A stretch of DNA of 64,000 bases from Macrobrachium rosenbergii (GCF_040412425.1 NC_089743.1:85223971-85287970); one strand, 5' to 3'. Numbered from the stretch's first letter, positions 26,703 to 38,404 are shown. A program made the numbers and translations. Notes: generated from the sequence alone by a model not told the origin.

Positions 26703-26905
26703 TTGGCCCAGTGGTTAGACTGAGCCGAATGGTATCGCCAACGAGGGTATGGTTCACATCATAAACTGCACTTGTAAGAACTGTTTAATTTTTATTTTTC
26801 TTAGCAGATTCTTAATCACCAGTTACGGGTTGCTGAAGAGCAAGAGCACGTGCCCGCACAAGGCTGGTGAATCTAACAACAACAACAACAACAAAAACAC
26901 AGAAA
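26703..26905 (+). repeat. tRNA-derived SINE-like element with AAC tail
   Basis: TTTGGCCCAGTGGTTAGACT near 26703 resembles a tRNA-type A box region, and gtatggttcacatc about 45 bp downstream could be a decayed B box. A ~110-bp body follows and the unit ends in (AAC)n near 26876-26893. The order (tRNA-like head, body, simple tail) is that of a SINE. The family is not identified. Confidence 0.5.
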
Positions 26906-27619
26906 AACAACGGTGCCCCCTCGCAGGTCACACAACTTCAACATAAAATAAGACGTTCCGTGTTTAACCCGTATGTCAACAACTCGGGTGGATTAATTTG
27001 TAGTATGGCAGCATCTTGAATTGTTAACATATATTTCAACACCTGTAACGATCAGTAAAGCAAAGTGCAAAGCAGGAGTTCTTTTTATACTGGGCCTAAT
27101 TACTTACAAGAATTTTTACCCATCTGATAAAAGATTTCACATGCACTTATCTTTAGCCCTACAGGTTTTCCATTACAAAGGAAACTGTCAAAATTCCCTC
27201 AATAAGTATATCAATAGCTTAATATTAATTGGCAGACTTCTAAAAAGTCACAAAATGCCCTAAAAATCATTAAATTTCCTTTCATATAACTGACAACCTC
27301 AACAGACCACTTATGACACCAGTGAAATTCAATATGTTAAAATATGCACAAGATACTTTCTGTGTTTAAAGTCCGTGAAATTTAAAACTTGAACAGTGAA
27401 AATCAAGTAATTTAAGATTAATACCAGAGTACTAGGGGAAAGAAAAATACTGCTCAGCATGATTTACTTCACCTGATATTTGTATTAAATCAAACTATAA
27501 GAAGTTAAATGGAAATCAAAATGGTCCAGTTGGTTACTCTGGCCGAAATCTGTATTTTATCTTAGTTGCTGGTCTCTTGTATCAGTTTCCAGATACCAGC
27601 AAACTTTTACCTTACATAC

Positions 27620-27690
27620 CTGAGTTAATGACTTTCCCTGCCCGTGTATTCTGCAACTTACTTGACTGTATTCTAATCAGTTCTGATCCC
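27620..27690 (-). CDS. Candidate penultimate exon of the minus-strand gene
   Basis: On the minus strand CAG/GTATGT is a good donor at 27620/27619. Upstream the frame is open and reads GSELIRIQSSKLQN, TRAGKVINS, then one base. Spliced to 21033 this gives ...KVINSDAYNCQSLQ.... The acceptor is weak: either tttaaag at 27691-27697 (giving this extent) or ttgcag at 27651-27656 (giving a 31-bp exon). Its only support is phase compatibility with the better exon at 20942-21033. Confidence 0.25.
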
Positions 27691-29993
27691 CTTTAAACCA
27701 GCTGCCTACAAACCCTACTATAGCCTTGATCACTTCAGTAACCACTACTCAAATACTATTTAAAAAAATACTATTTAGGAAGTATTTCTTACTAGGTAAA
27801 AATTGTTTGATGATCCAGTTACCATTAAAACAAGAATGGTCTTATTATAAATATATTACTATTTGCTCCACTTATTGGTAGACAATGTTATTGCAGGATT
27901 GATGGCTGAGAATTCAATCTTTCTCTACAAACATCTCGACGCATCTTGAAATTTTTATGTAGGGAAGAAGCTTTTTATTTTTTATCACTACATCATCCTA
28001 TTGACCGTTTCCCATAGCCCCCACCTTAACCTAATCTATGGCATTATAAAGTATTGAGGAAAATACAAAGATGTATCCTGACCTAACTTAACCTAGGCAA
28101 GCTTGAGTGACTACTGCTCCCTAACCAGAAATTAAGGCCTAAGACTTTGCTATTGTGGTTTCCAAGTGGGGTTTCCCACTGTTGTCAGACATAAAAATGT
28201 GAAAAAAAGTTAAACAAATGTTTCCAGCTGAAATAAACAGCGAATTCGACAAAATAACACAAGAAATTTTAATACATGAAATTAATTTCCAAATTGCCTG
28301 GGATAATCACCAATTTTAAATCCTGTTAACCTCCGAATGTTTATTTCTTATCTGGCCACAGTGTCTTAACGGTGCTTTTGACTCATTGTCAAGCCCACTG
28401 ATGCAAAGCTACACCAGCATTATTTTATACATTCCTATAAAATTTCTTGATACACCCCAGTGATGCGCAGTTAAAGAGACCTCAGTGGAACACCGCATGT
28501 TCATTTTCTAAGAAAATAACACCATTTACCGACCAGGGGTGCGGAAAATACAAAACGACTATTTCGCACCACAATTAGGGGTAAAACATGCACAAAAAGA
28601 TAAACAGCGGGGAAAATAAATGTTTCATTTAATTCATGTTAGAATAATATATAACCACCAACGTTTTCTTCTATTTTTTTAAATAGAACCTACTGATGAG
28701 CAGTGTTTCATCTTGATGTGATTTCAATCTTTTTCCTTATTCCCAAACTGACTTTCACCTAATATTTCCTCAGAGGTGCTTCAAGTTAAACTGAATTGCA
28801 GTCGCCTTTTTGATTCCTATGGTAACCTAGCCTAGTTGCAAAATTTCCTCTAAGTTAAACTAACCTTTTTGATGGTTTAACTTACATCCACACTGAAACC
28901 ACTTTAACCATAATATCGGAGGAGTATCAAGCTGATTGGGCGTTATGGAACATCTTACGTGCTTGCAGTTTTATCCTTAAATGGTCCCATACCTTCCAAG
29001 GCGCCTCTACTGGACCCACAAATTCATGTGTCATAGACTTATATATATATAAAATTATACACCACGCTGCGCATTATTCTCAAGTCCGCACCACCATAAC
29101 ACCCAGGAAAGACAACCTTAATTTTTTCTTAAAATGTCAAAAATTAAGACCAAACTTGGGGAAAAAAAATCTACCTGTTTTGAGAGACGAAGTGCTTGTG
29201 GTCGGCTTTGACCGTCAAGAAGGTTCCAAGGTTCCAGTTCAACAAGGTTCCAGTAACGTTCTTTTAGATTTGATACTCTCGTGGTTAATTTATTATTACT
29301 TCACACTAATTTACATTAATCTTCTCTCATTTGCTATAGCCAAAACATTATCAACTGTATTGGAATATGCATCGTTCAAACTGGCATTAGTCATGAACTC
29401 TGTGTTCGATATTTAAAGGATATTTGGACCTTTAAGAAACGAGATTTCACCTCTTTACTGTAAGTTCAGTAGGGTATAGAGAGAAATGGGGAGATCTGAT
29501 AGCATTATTTGCTTCAGAGCTTAGCTAGAAAATGTGAATTTGAACGTAAATTTTCCATATTTCTAACTGCCAAGGACTCCTACTGCCAGATATGAGAACA
29601 TGATATAGTAAAATGAAATACTAACTAGCAACTTACAAAGTGGACGAAAAAAAATCGCGAAATAAGGGCAAATTGCAATATATAGGGGAGGTCATGCAAT
29701 GAACAGAGATCGATCGGAGACCTTAGGTCATTAGTGGTAGAACAGAACTTAACAAGTAGCTTTTAAAGGAATAACTAATGTCCAAGTTTCTAAACATCTA
29801 ATATAAAATAATCATCTTTTGATTATGTAATAGAAATAATAAATTCTATTGCACTGACAAGCATTTAGTAACAGAGATGTATTTCCCAGTAAATTGAAGG
29901 GAATTTCGTGGATTTTGCAAGATAAGTTTGGTAATACATCAAGCAGACGAAGCTTTTAAAGGTAAAGAGACTAAAAGACTACTCAGAATTACT

Positions 29994-29996
<3 letters not shown>

Positions 29997-30027
<31 letters not shown>
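29997..30027. repeat. (GA)n microsatellite
   Basis: Perfect GA run of about 31 bp. Confidence 0.95.
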
Positions 30028-30028
<1 letters not shown>

Positions 30029-30389
30029 AGAAGAAAGTAATTCAGAGAAAAAAAAAAAAGGAATTCGCAGAGAAAAAAAGCCTTAAATGCCTAATTACGT
30101 TAGTGGGCTACTCCCTTTAACGAAAGCCAGATGAAATACATCAATATTGTTCTAAAATAATAAAGATGTAAAAGGTTTTGCAGAGTGTTTGCTGTTGTAT
30201 AACAGCTGCTTCCACACAGTTTGTGTAGGTTTATAATTGTACTGAATTTAAATAAATTCATTTATTAAAACTCGACAAAATATAACTCTATGAACATATG
30301 CTCTGTACTACCCTTATCATGCACAAAATATCGAAATGAACTTATTTCGATAAAAGCAGCAACCTGTAGTCTCATTAACTGCAGCACCG

Positions 30390-30421
<32 letters not shown>
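30390..30421. repeat. (CT)n microsatellite
   Basis: Near-perfect CT run with one interruption. Confidence 0.95.
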
Positions 30422-30422
<1 letters not shown>

Positions 30423-30654
30423 ACACAAGCAAGCAACGCACTTACAAAGTATAACAAGCGATACTAAACCGGGGAAAAACAATGCTGTTGACAGGATTGC
30501 GTTCTCAGTGTTACCAAAGAGCAAACTCAGAGTTATAATTTTCCGCTTAGTAGATACTGCCCTGTTTAAAAGAGGTATTGCGTAGAAGTCCCACACAAAG
30601 ATGAGATAAAGATGAAAGGTAGATGGAGATGAGGTGGAGAAATCCAACGGTGGG

Positions 30655-30858
30655 AAAAGAGTACGCGGTTATGTCAATTAGGCTCCTGTGGGCACCAGAA
30701 AAGTTAGAAAACCTGGACGGGCTTAAATGAGAACTATGAGAAGGAAGGCTGGAGGCCTGTGAAGAATAATGCACAGGAAGGACATGGGTGACGCGATTTC
30801 ACAGAGGTACTCTGCATCGCTTGGCGTTGGAGGCGATGATGATGATGATGATGATGAC
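30655..30858 (+). pseudogene. 3' end of an RTE-like non-LTR retrotransposon
   Basis: Shares order and sequence with the 3' end of the element at 54900-55640: the block attaggctcctgtgggcacc (against agctaggctcctatgggcat), then ggaaggacatg..g...gatttca (against ggaaagacatcagtggtaga..ttca), then a GATGAT tail at 30834-30858. It is non-coding and probably a 5'-truncated insertion of the same family. Confidence 0.6.
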
Positions 30859-30951
30859 TGAAGGAGTGGAGATGCGACCCTATATAACTCTCTTCTGTTC
30901 TTCCTTTGTTTCATTTATATGGACATTTTATTTTATAAATATCACATCCAC

Positions 30952-30954
<3 letters not shown>

Positions 30955-31002
<48 letters not shown>

Positions 31003-31092
31003 GAAATTGAGCACTTATATCCAAGCATCTATTGCATGCAAGTCGAAAATACTTTTTGAAAAGCTATAAATGTTGCACAACATTTATCCATC

Positions 31093-31154
<62 letters not shown>
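30955..31154. repeat. (CT)n and (GA)n microsatellites facing each other
   Basis: (CT)n at 30955-30997 and (GA)n at 31096-31154 are separated by ~98 bp. They are reverse complements, so the pair could fold into a hairpin. Confidence 0.95.
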
Positions 31155-31156
<2 letters not shown>

Positions 31157-31249
31157 TCGGAATGTCCGCACATGACTACATACTAGGAAAGAATGTACAG
31201 TAGGAAACCTGACTTGCAACTGAGTACAATATTGATGAAGAGCGCACCG

Positions 31250-32045
31250 AGGAATTTATTTATGGGAATAGGACTTTATCTGTGGAAATAGGACTTTATC
31301 TACGGAATTAGGACTTTATCTGTGGAATTAGGACTTTATCTGTGGAATTAGGACTTTATCTGTGGAAATAGGACTTTATCTACGGAATTAGGACTTTATC
31401 TGTGGAATTAGGACTTTATCTGTGGAATTAGGACTTTATCTGTGGAAATAGGACTTTATCTACGGAATTAGGACTTTATCTGTGGAAATAGGACTTTATC
31501 TACGGAATTAGGACTTTATCTGCGGAAATAGGACTTTATCTACGGAATTAGGACTTTATCTGTGAAAATAGGACTTTATCTACGGAATTAGGACTTTATC
31601 TGTGGAATTAGGACTTTATCTGTGGAATTAGGACTTTATCTACGGAATTAGGACTTTATCTGTGGAATTAGGACTTTATCTGTGGAATTAGGACTTTATC
31701 TGTGGAAATAGGACTTTATCTACGGAATTAGGACTTTATCTGTGGAAATAGGACTTTATCTACGGAATTAGGACTTTATCTGCGGAAATAGGACTTTATC
31801 TACGGAATTAGGACTTTATCTGTGAAAATAGGACTTTATCTACGGAATTAGGACTTTATCTGTGGAATAGGACTTTATCTACGGAAATAGGACTTTATCT
31901 GAGGAACTAGGACTTTATCTGTGGAAATAGGACTTTTTCTACGGAATCAGGTCTTTATCTGTGGAATTAGGACTTTATCTGTGGAAATAGGACTTCATCT
32001 ACGGAATCAGGACTTTATCTGTGGAAATAAGACTTCATCTACAGA
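31250..32045. repeat. 20-bp minisatellite, ~39 units, with higher-order structure
   Basis: Tandem 20-bp units of taggactttatctgtggaat type. Two main variants alternate (tgtggaa-t and tacggaatt), plus rarer tgcgg and tgtgaaa forms. 31381-31608 is repeated at 31641-31868 with the same variant order, so a 260-bp (13-unit) block has duplicated. A shorter four-unit pattern repeats near 31301. Units after 31861 lose register and diverge, as expected of an array edge. Confidence 0.95.
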
Positions 32046-32274
32046 AACAGTAGCCCCCTCTCAGTTTAAATCTGCCAGTTTTAATGTCGTTTACCATAAC
32101 TGACGAAGTTTATTGACGCATCATTCTCATTTCTGAATCGAAGTCAGAGATCTTCTTTGTCTTTGTCGGTCTCCAAAAGAAGAAGAAGAAAATGTTTACA
32201 TACTAATGTTTAGAAGATATACTCCTAATTGTTTTGATTTTCTTTTCGTTTTCATACTCATGTGTGCAAGGCCA

Positions 32275-32277
<3 letters not shown>

Positions 32278-32333
<56 letters not shown>
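32278..32333. repeat. (CT)n microsatellite
   Basis: Perfect CT run of about 56 bp. It generates Ser/Leu and Glu/Arg open frames that are not genes. Confidence 0.98.
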
Positions 32334-32337
<4 letters not shown>

Positions 32338-32644
32338 TACAATTGGCAGCGCCACCGTTCACCAACGAGTTGGTCCATATTCGATCCGGGACGAGGGACG
32401 AGCGATGTACGCGTTTCCATACAGTCCAGAATGAATCTGTCGACCTCATCATCGTATTAGTTGCCTGGATGGTAGCTCACTGTTGTGGGTCATAGGTGAA
32501 GACAGAGAGGAGAAAAACAGAAAGCGTCAGTGATCAGTGCTCCGACAAAATTTATAACATCATATATTTAAATCTGAGACGGCCTCGAAGAAAACGATCG
32601 TCTCGTTTCTTTTTTTTATATTTTTCTCAGTTGCCAAATTTCGT

Positions 32645-32645
32645 T

Positions 32646-32686
<41 letters not shown>
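32645..32686. repeat. (CT)n microsatellite
   Basis: Perfect CT run of about 42 bp. Confidence 0.97.
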
Positions 32687-32690
<4 letters not shown>

Positions 32691-32912
32691 GACTGTCCCC
32701 TTTCATTTTCATTGCTTCTTTATTTAATTTCTTTTTTTCAATCCCATCCCTGTTTGCGTTACCCTCATTTTATACTGAAATTTGATCTTAAATTCCACCT
32801 TCACCTATTCTTAATCTTTTTACTTGGAGAAGACTAACTTGTGTTTTTCATTTTGCTTTGCTTTCTCCTTCTTAAAACAGTCAATGAATCAATCAATGGG
32901 TTCCTTGCTTTA

Positions 32913-33012
32913 GTAGGGAGATAGTTCCGTCAGTACACCTCCTTTCTCACTCCCTTCCCTTCATCTTGCTGTCCAGCCGCTCCAACATCCTCTTGACACA
33001 GTCTTAAGCTCT
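32913..33012 (+). repeat. Internally deleted dispersed-repeat copy
   Basis: tagggagatagttccgtcag and tacacctc match the 5' end of the ~310-bp family. The sequence then jumps to the cttcatcttgctgtccagcc block, omitting the middle. It sits directly upstream of the full copy at 33013, so the two form a dimer-like pair. Confidence 0.6.
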
Positions 33013-33330
33013 GAATCCCCGTTGGGGGGCAGTGCCGTCAGTGCACCTCACGTGGTGCAATGCAGGCATTACTAAAGGTTCTTTGCAGCGTCCCTTCGGC
33101 CCCCAGCTGCAACCCCTTTCATTCATTTTACTCTACCTCCGTTCATGTCCTCTCTCTTCCATCTTGCTATCCACCCTTTCCTAACACTTATTTCATAGTG
33201 CAATTGCGAGGTTTTTCTCCTGTTACACCTTTCAAACCTACCTACTCTCAATTTCATTTCTAGCGCTGAATGACTTCATAGGTCCCAGGGCTTGGCCTCT
33301 GGCCTAAACTCTATACATTCCATTCCATTC
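33013..33330 (+). repeat. ~310-bp dispersed repeat, copy 3
   Basis: The best preserved copy. It runs from ccccgttggggggcagtgcc through GTGCACCTCACGTGGTGCAA, CTTCGGCCCCCAGCTGCAAC, CAATTGCGAGG and CAGGGCTTGGCC to a (CATTC)n tail. The GTGCACCTCACGTGGTGCA segment is itself a near-palindrome. Confidence 0.9.
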
Positions 33331-33628
33331 CTAAGTTCTGGATGGATGAAAGAACAGGTTTTCGTAAATTAAATCAGTAGATTCCTGACGACTACGTCAT
33401 CGTTTACGCAACCGGAAATATCTATGAGCGGCAAGGTCGTTCACTCCTTTATACAGCGGGGCCTTTCTGGCTAAGCGAGGGAGAATCCACCTACCTCTGG
33501 TCTTCTTGTCCCGAGACAGGACCGTCATGCCACTTTTAAAGTTACGTTTAAATTCCCCGTGCAATTGGTTTGTTTTCTGATTTCGTTTTGTCCTTTGAGT
33601 GTACATTTGTTTACTTGTTATTCCATTT

Positions 33629-33667
<39 letters not shown>

Positions 33668-33775
33668 TCTACTTCCATTCTTTGTTTTTTTTTCACAAAT
33701 TGACATTTGACCTTCAGGAAACTTGCGTTGTTCGTTAAGGGCCTTTTAAACTTACTGTACTCCATATGAATGTTT

Positions 33776-33850
<75 letters not shown>

Positions 33851-35183
33851 TCGTTGAATAAAATGCTGTTTTATTCAACGACTGATAAAAAGTGAGTAAC
33901 TAAAATAGTCTTTGTGTTTTGAATGTCATTATGTAACGTTTTCCTCTTATTTTAAGTATGCAGGTCTCTCTCTCTCCTGCTGCCTCTGTATTGATGCTTG
34001 AACATTTGAGCTATTCTCTGTCTCTCTCTGCCCTACTGCTGTCTCGTTATTGATGCTTGTCCTTATTCACAGTATATTTATTCACAGTATATTCTCTCTC
34101 TCTCTCTCTCTCTCTCTTTTGATGTTTGTCCTTATTTTCCTGGAATTTAACTGTTTCATTATGCAATTGGTTTCATCTTCTCTTATCATACCTTTCTTTG
34201 CAGGGCCCTTTGCTGGAATAACCATTATGCAATTGGCTTCATCTTCCTGATGCAGAATACCTTCGCAGAGTGACATTTATATTTATTTACGTCTGTTTAG
34301 TAGATATTCTCTCGATTCAGACAGGGTGTGAGGTTACAAGCCTCACGCCTCGGCCACTCTCTTATCTGAGTGATTTAGGTGTAACCGTTTCAACTTTTGT
34401 GTTGTTAATGTTAACTTTTTTTTTTTGTCAAACTTGCTGAAACTCATGCATTGGATTTTGCTCTTTAATTTACATTATTAATATTAACTTTATTTGTAAT
34501 CTTTGTTTTCGGCTTTATCCATCTCTTTATGCATCCTTTCTCTCGCATGTCATTCGCTATTTTATCCTTCCGAGCTTTGACCTTCTCCGTTAATAATCTT
34601 TATTTTCAAACCTGCCGAAATTCATACACTGGATTTTGCTCTATCTTTTAGGACTCACGATTTCTTGACCTTCAACTAAATGAAGCTAAAGAAATAAGTC
34701 GACCTTCGGAGAAGCTAATTTGTATTTTTCCCATAGTTCTAGTTGGGCTGTTATATTCTCAAGCGTTAAACATTTATCTTTACGATGGCGTAATCTTTCG
34801 GAGATGTTGGGGAGGATGGGTGGGGGTGGGGTAGGGTTTGGTGGGGTGGGTGTTAGTGGGTGGTTGGATGTTTATGCATCGGCGCGTACTCCCATTAGCC
34901 CCACCCTATAGTCACAGTGGGATGCCTCTGGGAAGCTTTTGGATGGAACTCGTTCCGTTGGCGCCCATATCTAGACTTTCGTTTATTTCCTTTTCTTTAT
35001 CGACATTCTGGAGTTTATGTCAGGCTCTGTTCGTTGTCCGAACAATACGGTTGCTAAATAAATTCTAAATGAATGATTTACATTCCTCCCTCGCTTAGTA
35101 TGGGAAACCTACGATCTGGTTGTATGGAAAAACTTCCCTTGCCGTGTGGAGGCTTATGGCAACCCCAGCTGCTTGTACGAGAG
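33331..35183. other. Gene-free stretch with simple repeats
   Basis: Holds (TTTA)n at 33630-33668, (TAA)n at 33778-33850, CT tracts near 33965-33977 and 34094-34118, and a G-rich tract at 34808-34863. A ~30-bp segment (atgcaattggtttcatcttc) is duplicated at about 34160 and 34228. I see no coding exon. Confidence 0.6.
33778..33850. repeat. (TAA)n microsatellite
   Basis: Perfect trinucleotide run, immediately followed by a short inverted repeat (ttcgttgaataaaa / ttttattcaacga) at 33851-33880. Confidence 0.97.
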
Positions 35184-35219
35184 CATATATCTTGGTTCGC
35201 GATTCGCAATTCGGCAGTT
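35184..35219 (+). promoter_or_regulatory. Putative core promoter of the SRCR protease gene
   Basis: A TATA-like catatat at 35184-35190 is followed about 30 bp later by GCAGTT around 35214-35219, close to the arthropod initiator consensus (TCAGT). It lies just upstream of a strong donor at 35279, in the right orientation to start the gene that codes from 38493. This is inferred from spacing only. Confidence 0.3.
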
Positions 35220-35278
35220 GTGGCCCTGACCAGGTGAGGTTTTGCGACCGTACGGTCTTCGGTCGTTCTTCTTCGTAG
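35216..35278 (+). other. Putative 5' untranslated exon of the SRCR protease gene
   Basis: Ends at a consensus donor, CTTCGTAG/GTAAGTGC (35279). An earlier donor-like CAG/GTGAGG lies at 35233. The next plausible acceptor in the same direction is ttattttacag ending at 38464, directly before the start-codon exon. The sequence is more GC-balanced and CpG-containing than its surroundings, as is common at arthropod 5' exons. Confidence 0.33.
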
Positions 35279-36085
35279 GTAAGTGCTATTCTCAATTTTT
35301 CGGATAAAAGATATCCTAATTATTGACTGTCTTAATCCCTGTTACTCCCTCTGCTTCGATAAACACATCACTCACTCGTCACTAGAAATTTGCTGACAAA
35401 TCATGGTTATTGACAGGCTACTGTGTGTTTGTTGTTTATTCATTTTTGTCGTATCTTTACTCACGAATCAGTTCAAAACCTCAGACGCCATTACTTCATA
35501 ACATATTTTCGGGTTCGTTTCACTGATGCCACGGAACAGTGATTTTTGAGGTTGGAGCAAATTGCGAAAGACTCTGAAGTACAATGATGGGAATCGAGTG
35601 TCATTTCCACGGGTCCCCCACGTTGCCTAATCTTGACATTGGGTGTCGAGCCACCTCTCCATTTCATTTGGAATGCATGATGTTCTGCTTGCCAAAGTAT
35701 CGCCATCGTCTGTTTCTGATTTCACTTATAATTATTACTTCCAAAGAAAAACCAAGCGACGTTCATTATAATTGTCATTGTCTTTATTTTTTTTTTTGGA
35801 TACTACATCTGTTGCTAAGGTGGTGCCTCTGACCGCAGTTGCTTAGTAAAATTATTTAGAGGGACGTGAGTCAAAGGAGGAATTTTCCACGACAATGAAG
35901 TGTCTTTGGTTTACGTTCGGATTTTTAGTTTTCTGTATAACTATTGTTTCTTAAGATAACCAACGGCGTTATGCATTAGTTTTTTTATAATTTCTTGAGA
36001 TTCATTTAAAGGCCCTTATATTGGCAAACGTTTAACATTTTCTTGGCTCCGCATAATTGGTCCAGGATTTTTAGCATGGTGCAGC

Positions 36086-36090
<5 letters not shown>

Positions 36091-36141
<51 letters not shown>
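36091..36141. repeat. (CT)n microsatellite
   Basis: Perfect CT run of about 51 bp. Confidence 0.97.
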
Positions 36142-36145
<4 letters not shown>

Positions 36146-36282
36146 TAGCCCGCTAAACATGCAACAGAATTTCCAGAGATGAGAATCGGTAATTATGAAT
36201 CTGATGTTAAAATAATTTCAAGTGCAATTATTGTAGGACGAGATAAGGCGGTCACGTCTTAACATTTAATTCGCACGATGCC

Positions 36283-37148
36283 TGTGCAGCTAAAACAAAA
36301 GTCTTTGCAGCTAAAACAAAAGTCTGTGCAGCTAAAACAAAAGTCTTTAGCTAAACAAAGTCTGTGCAGCTTCATAAAAGTCTTTGCAGCTAAAACAAAG
36401 TCTTTGCAGCGCTAAAACAAGTCTGTGCAGCTAAAACAAAAGTCTGTGCAGCTAAAACAAAAGTCTGTGCAGCTAAAACAAAAGTCTGTGCATCTAAAAC
36501 AAAAGTCTGTGCAACTAAAACAAAAGTCTGTGCAGCTAAAACAAAAGTCTTTGCAGCTAAAACAAAAGTCTGTGCAGCTAAAACAAAAGTCTATTACAGC
36601 TAAAAACAAAAGTCTGTGTAACTAAAAACAAAGAGTGTGCAGCAAAACAAAAGTCTTTGCAGCTAAACAAAAGGATTTGTGCAACTAAAACAAAAGTCTG
36701 TAGTTAAACAAAAGTCTTTGTGAAAAAACAAAGTCTGTGCAGCTAAAACAAAAGTCTTTGCAGCTAAAACAAAGTCTTTGCAGCTAAAACAAAGTCTGTA
36801 GCAGCTAAAACAAAGTCTGTTGCATCTAAACAAAGTCTGTAGCTAAAACAAAAGTCTGTGCAGCTAAAACAAAAGTCTTTGCAGCTAAAACAAAAGTCTT
36901 TGCAGCTAAAACAAAAGTCTTTGCAGCTAAAACAAAAGTCTGTGCAGCTAAAACAAAAGTCTGTGCAGCTAAAACAAGAGAGTGTGCAACTAAAACAAAA
37001 GTCTGTGCAGCTAAAACAAAAGTCTGTGCAGCTAAAACAAAAGTCTGTGCAGCTAAAACAAAAGTCTGTGCAGCTAAAACAAAAGTCTGTGCAGCTAAAA
37101 CAAAAGTTTGTGCAGCTAAAACAAAAGTTTGTGCAGCTAAAACAAGAG
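36283..37148 (+). repeat. 21-bp minisatellite, ~41 units
   Basis: Tandem units of gcagctaaaacaaaagtctgt with T/G variation near the end. The flanks (about 36420-36600 and 36850-37148) are regular. The middle (about 36600-36850) has many one- to three-base indels. Because 21 is a multiple of three, the regular parts are open in frame and read as QLKQKSV heptads (+) or CTDFCFS (-). There is no splice context or start that makes this a convincing gene. Confidence 0.95.
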
Positions 37149-37664
37149 ATCAGTGAAACGCCGTCTAAAACAAAATCCTATACAGACGTAACCCGTGAAT
37201 AACATTAAGCAGCATTGACTTATGGAAGTCTTCACAAAACGAAAAGAAACAAATAAAACTAGGAGTGATGAGACATTAAATTCATCGTGAATAATTCAAC
37301 GACAATGAATGCAGATAAAAGAAAACAATAAGAAGTCACTTCTCACAAGAATTAGTATTCTGAGAAACGGATAAGGAAGTCATCCTTTGCAAAATCTCTC
37401 GTAGGATTCGTTGATAAGGAAATTACTCTCGTCGTCGGAGGATTAATTTGCACCTTCCTGATTTCCAGACTTCCGTCGTTAACCATCAGACACTTTTATG
37501 TTTTCCTCGGAAAACTGTCTGGAAAGTTTTATTAGTTTTTCTTTTCCTCAGTCTTGACTGAGGAAAGGTCGTATGCCATTCGGAAAGTTTTCTGACCGTT
37601 TGAGTATTAGCATACATACATACATACGTACACAGGCACAATATATATACATAGATATGTGTGA

Positions 37665-37691
37665 GATATATATATATATATATATATATAT

Positions 37692-37726
<35 letters not shown>

Positions 37727-37800
37727 ATATGTATATATATATACTGTATATATATTATATATATATATATATATATATTTCTTACATGTCTTTAAAAGTT

Positions 37801-37859
<59 letters not shown>

Positions 37860-37864
37860 ACATG

Positions 37865-37896
<32 letters not shown>
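37665..37896. repeat. (TA)n microsatellite blocks
   Basis: Three TA runs separated by short spacers. The first spacer (cttacatgtctttaaaagttcca, ending 37803) and the sequence after the last run (ggaattttaaaggcaag) are near reverse complements, so the whole block is a fold-back unit with TA arms. Confidence 0.93.
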
Positions 37897-37898
<2 letters not shown>

Positions 37899-37997
37899 AA
37901 TTTTAAAGGCAAGTAAAAATGTACAAACGGAACAAACGGAAGCCGTATAACCATGATGTAAATTTGATGGATGCCATCCAGTTCAGCTTTTAGATAT

Positions 37998-38055
<58 letters not shown>
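37998..38055. repeat. (GA)n microsatellite
   Basis: Perfect GA run of about 58 bp. Confidence 0.97.
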
Positions 38056-38056
<1 letters not shown>

Positions 38057-38356
38057 TAGAACTGGGATTGGCTGGAATACTAAGGAATATGTTTAAAGTG
38101 TCCCCGCTACCTTTACTGAACAATATTTTGGGTAAAGTTAGACAAAATGGTTGACGATGATAAATAATTTTTTTTTGTAGGAGTTTTTCCTCATTCTTCT
38201 TCTTATTATTGTCAGGATACAGACCAGAAATGTCAGTCTGTAGTTTTACTGACTAGTTGCAATCAATACAAAAACTTTTCATTTTTCATCACAATACAGA
38301 AAGCCTATTATGTAAGTCTCTGACTACAGATGATTCATCAGATGATACATAAGAAT

Positions 38357-38357
<1 letters not shown>

Positions 38358-38404
<47 letters not shown>
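38358..38404. repeat. (TTA)n microsatellite
   Basis: Perfect trinucleotide run ending about 60 bp before the start-codon exon. Confidence 0.97.

Larger units (their letters stand above)
26906..30389. other. AT-rich stretch, possible intron of the minus-strand gene
   Basis: About 3.5 kb without a recognisable domain. The only gene-like items are the candidate minus-strand exon at 27620-27690 and a donor-like site on the minus strand near 29178 (aaaacag/gtagat) that could end a 5' exon. A GA microsatellite lies at 29997-30027. The remaining open frames, such as the one from 29156, show no domain. Confidence 0.4.

Noticed and set aside
31250..32045. CRISPR-like regularly spaced array
   Set aside because: The 20-bp units are directly tandem with no unique spacers, and the window is eukaryotic. 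It is a minisatellite.
30788..32837. Ser/Leu- and Glu/Arg-rich open frames (also near 15636, 34050, 63036)
   Set aside because: They translate (CT)n or (GA)n microsatellites and have no domain or splice context.
37573..37950. Ile/Tyr-rich open frames here and at 42343, 46090, 46492, 55597 and 59674
   Set aside because: They are direct translations of (TA)n runs, open in all frames on both strands.
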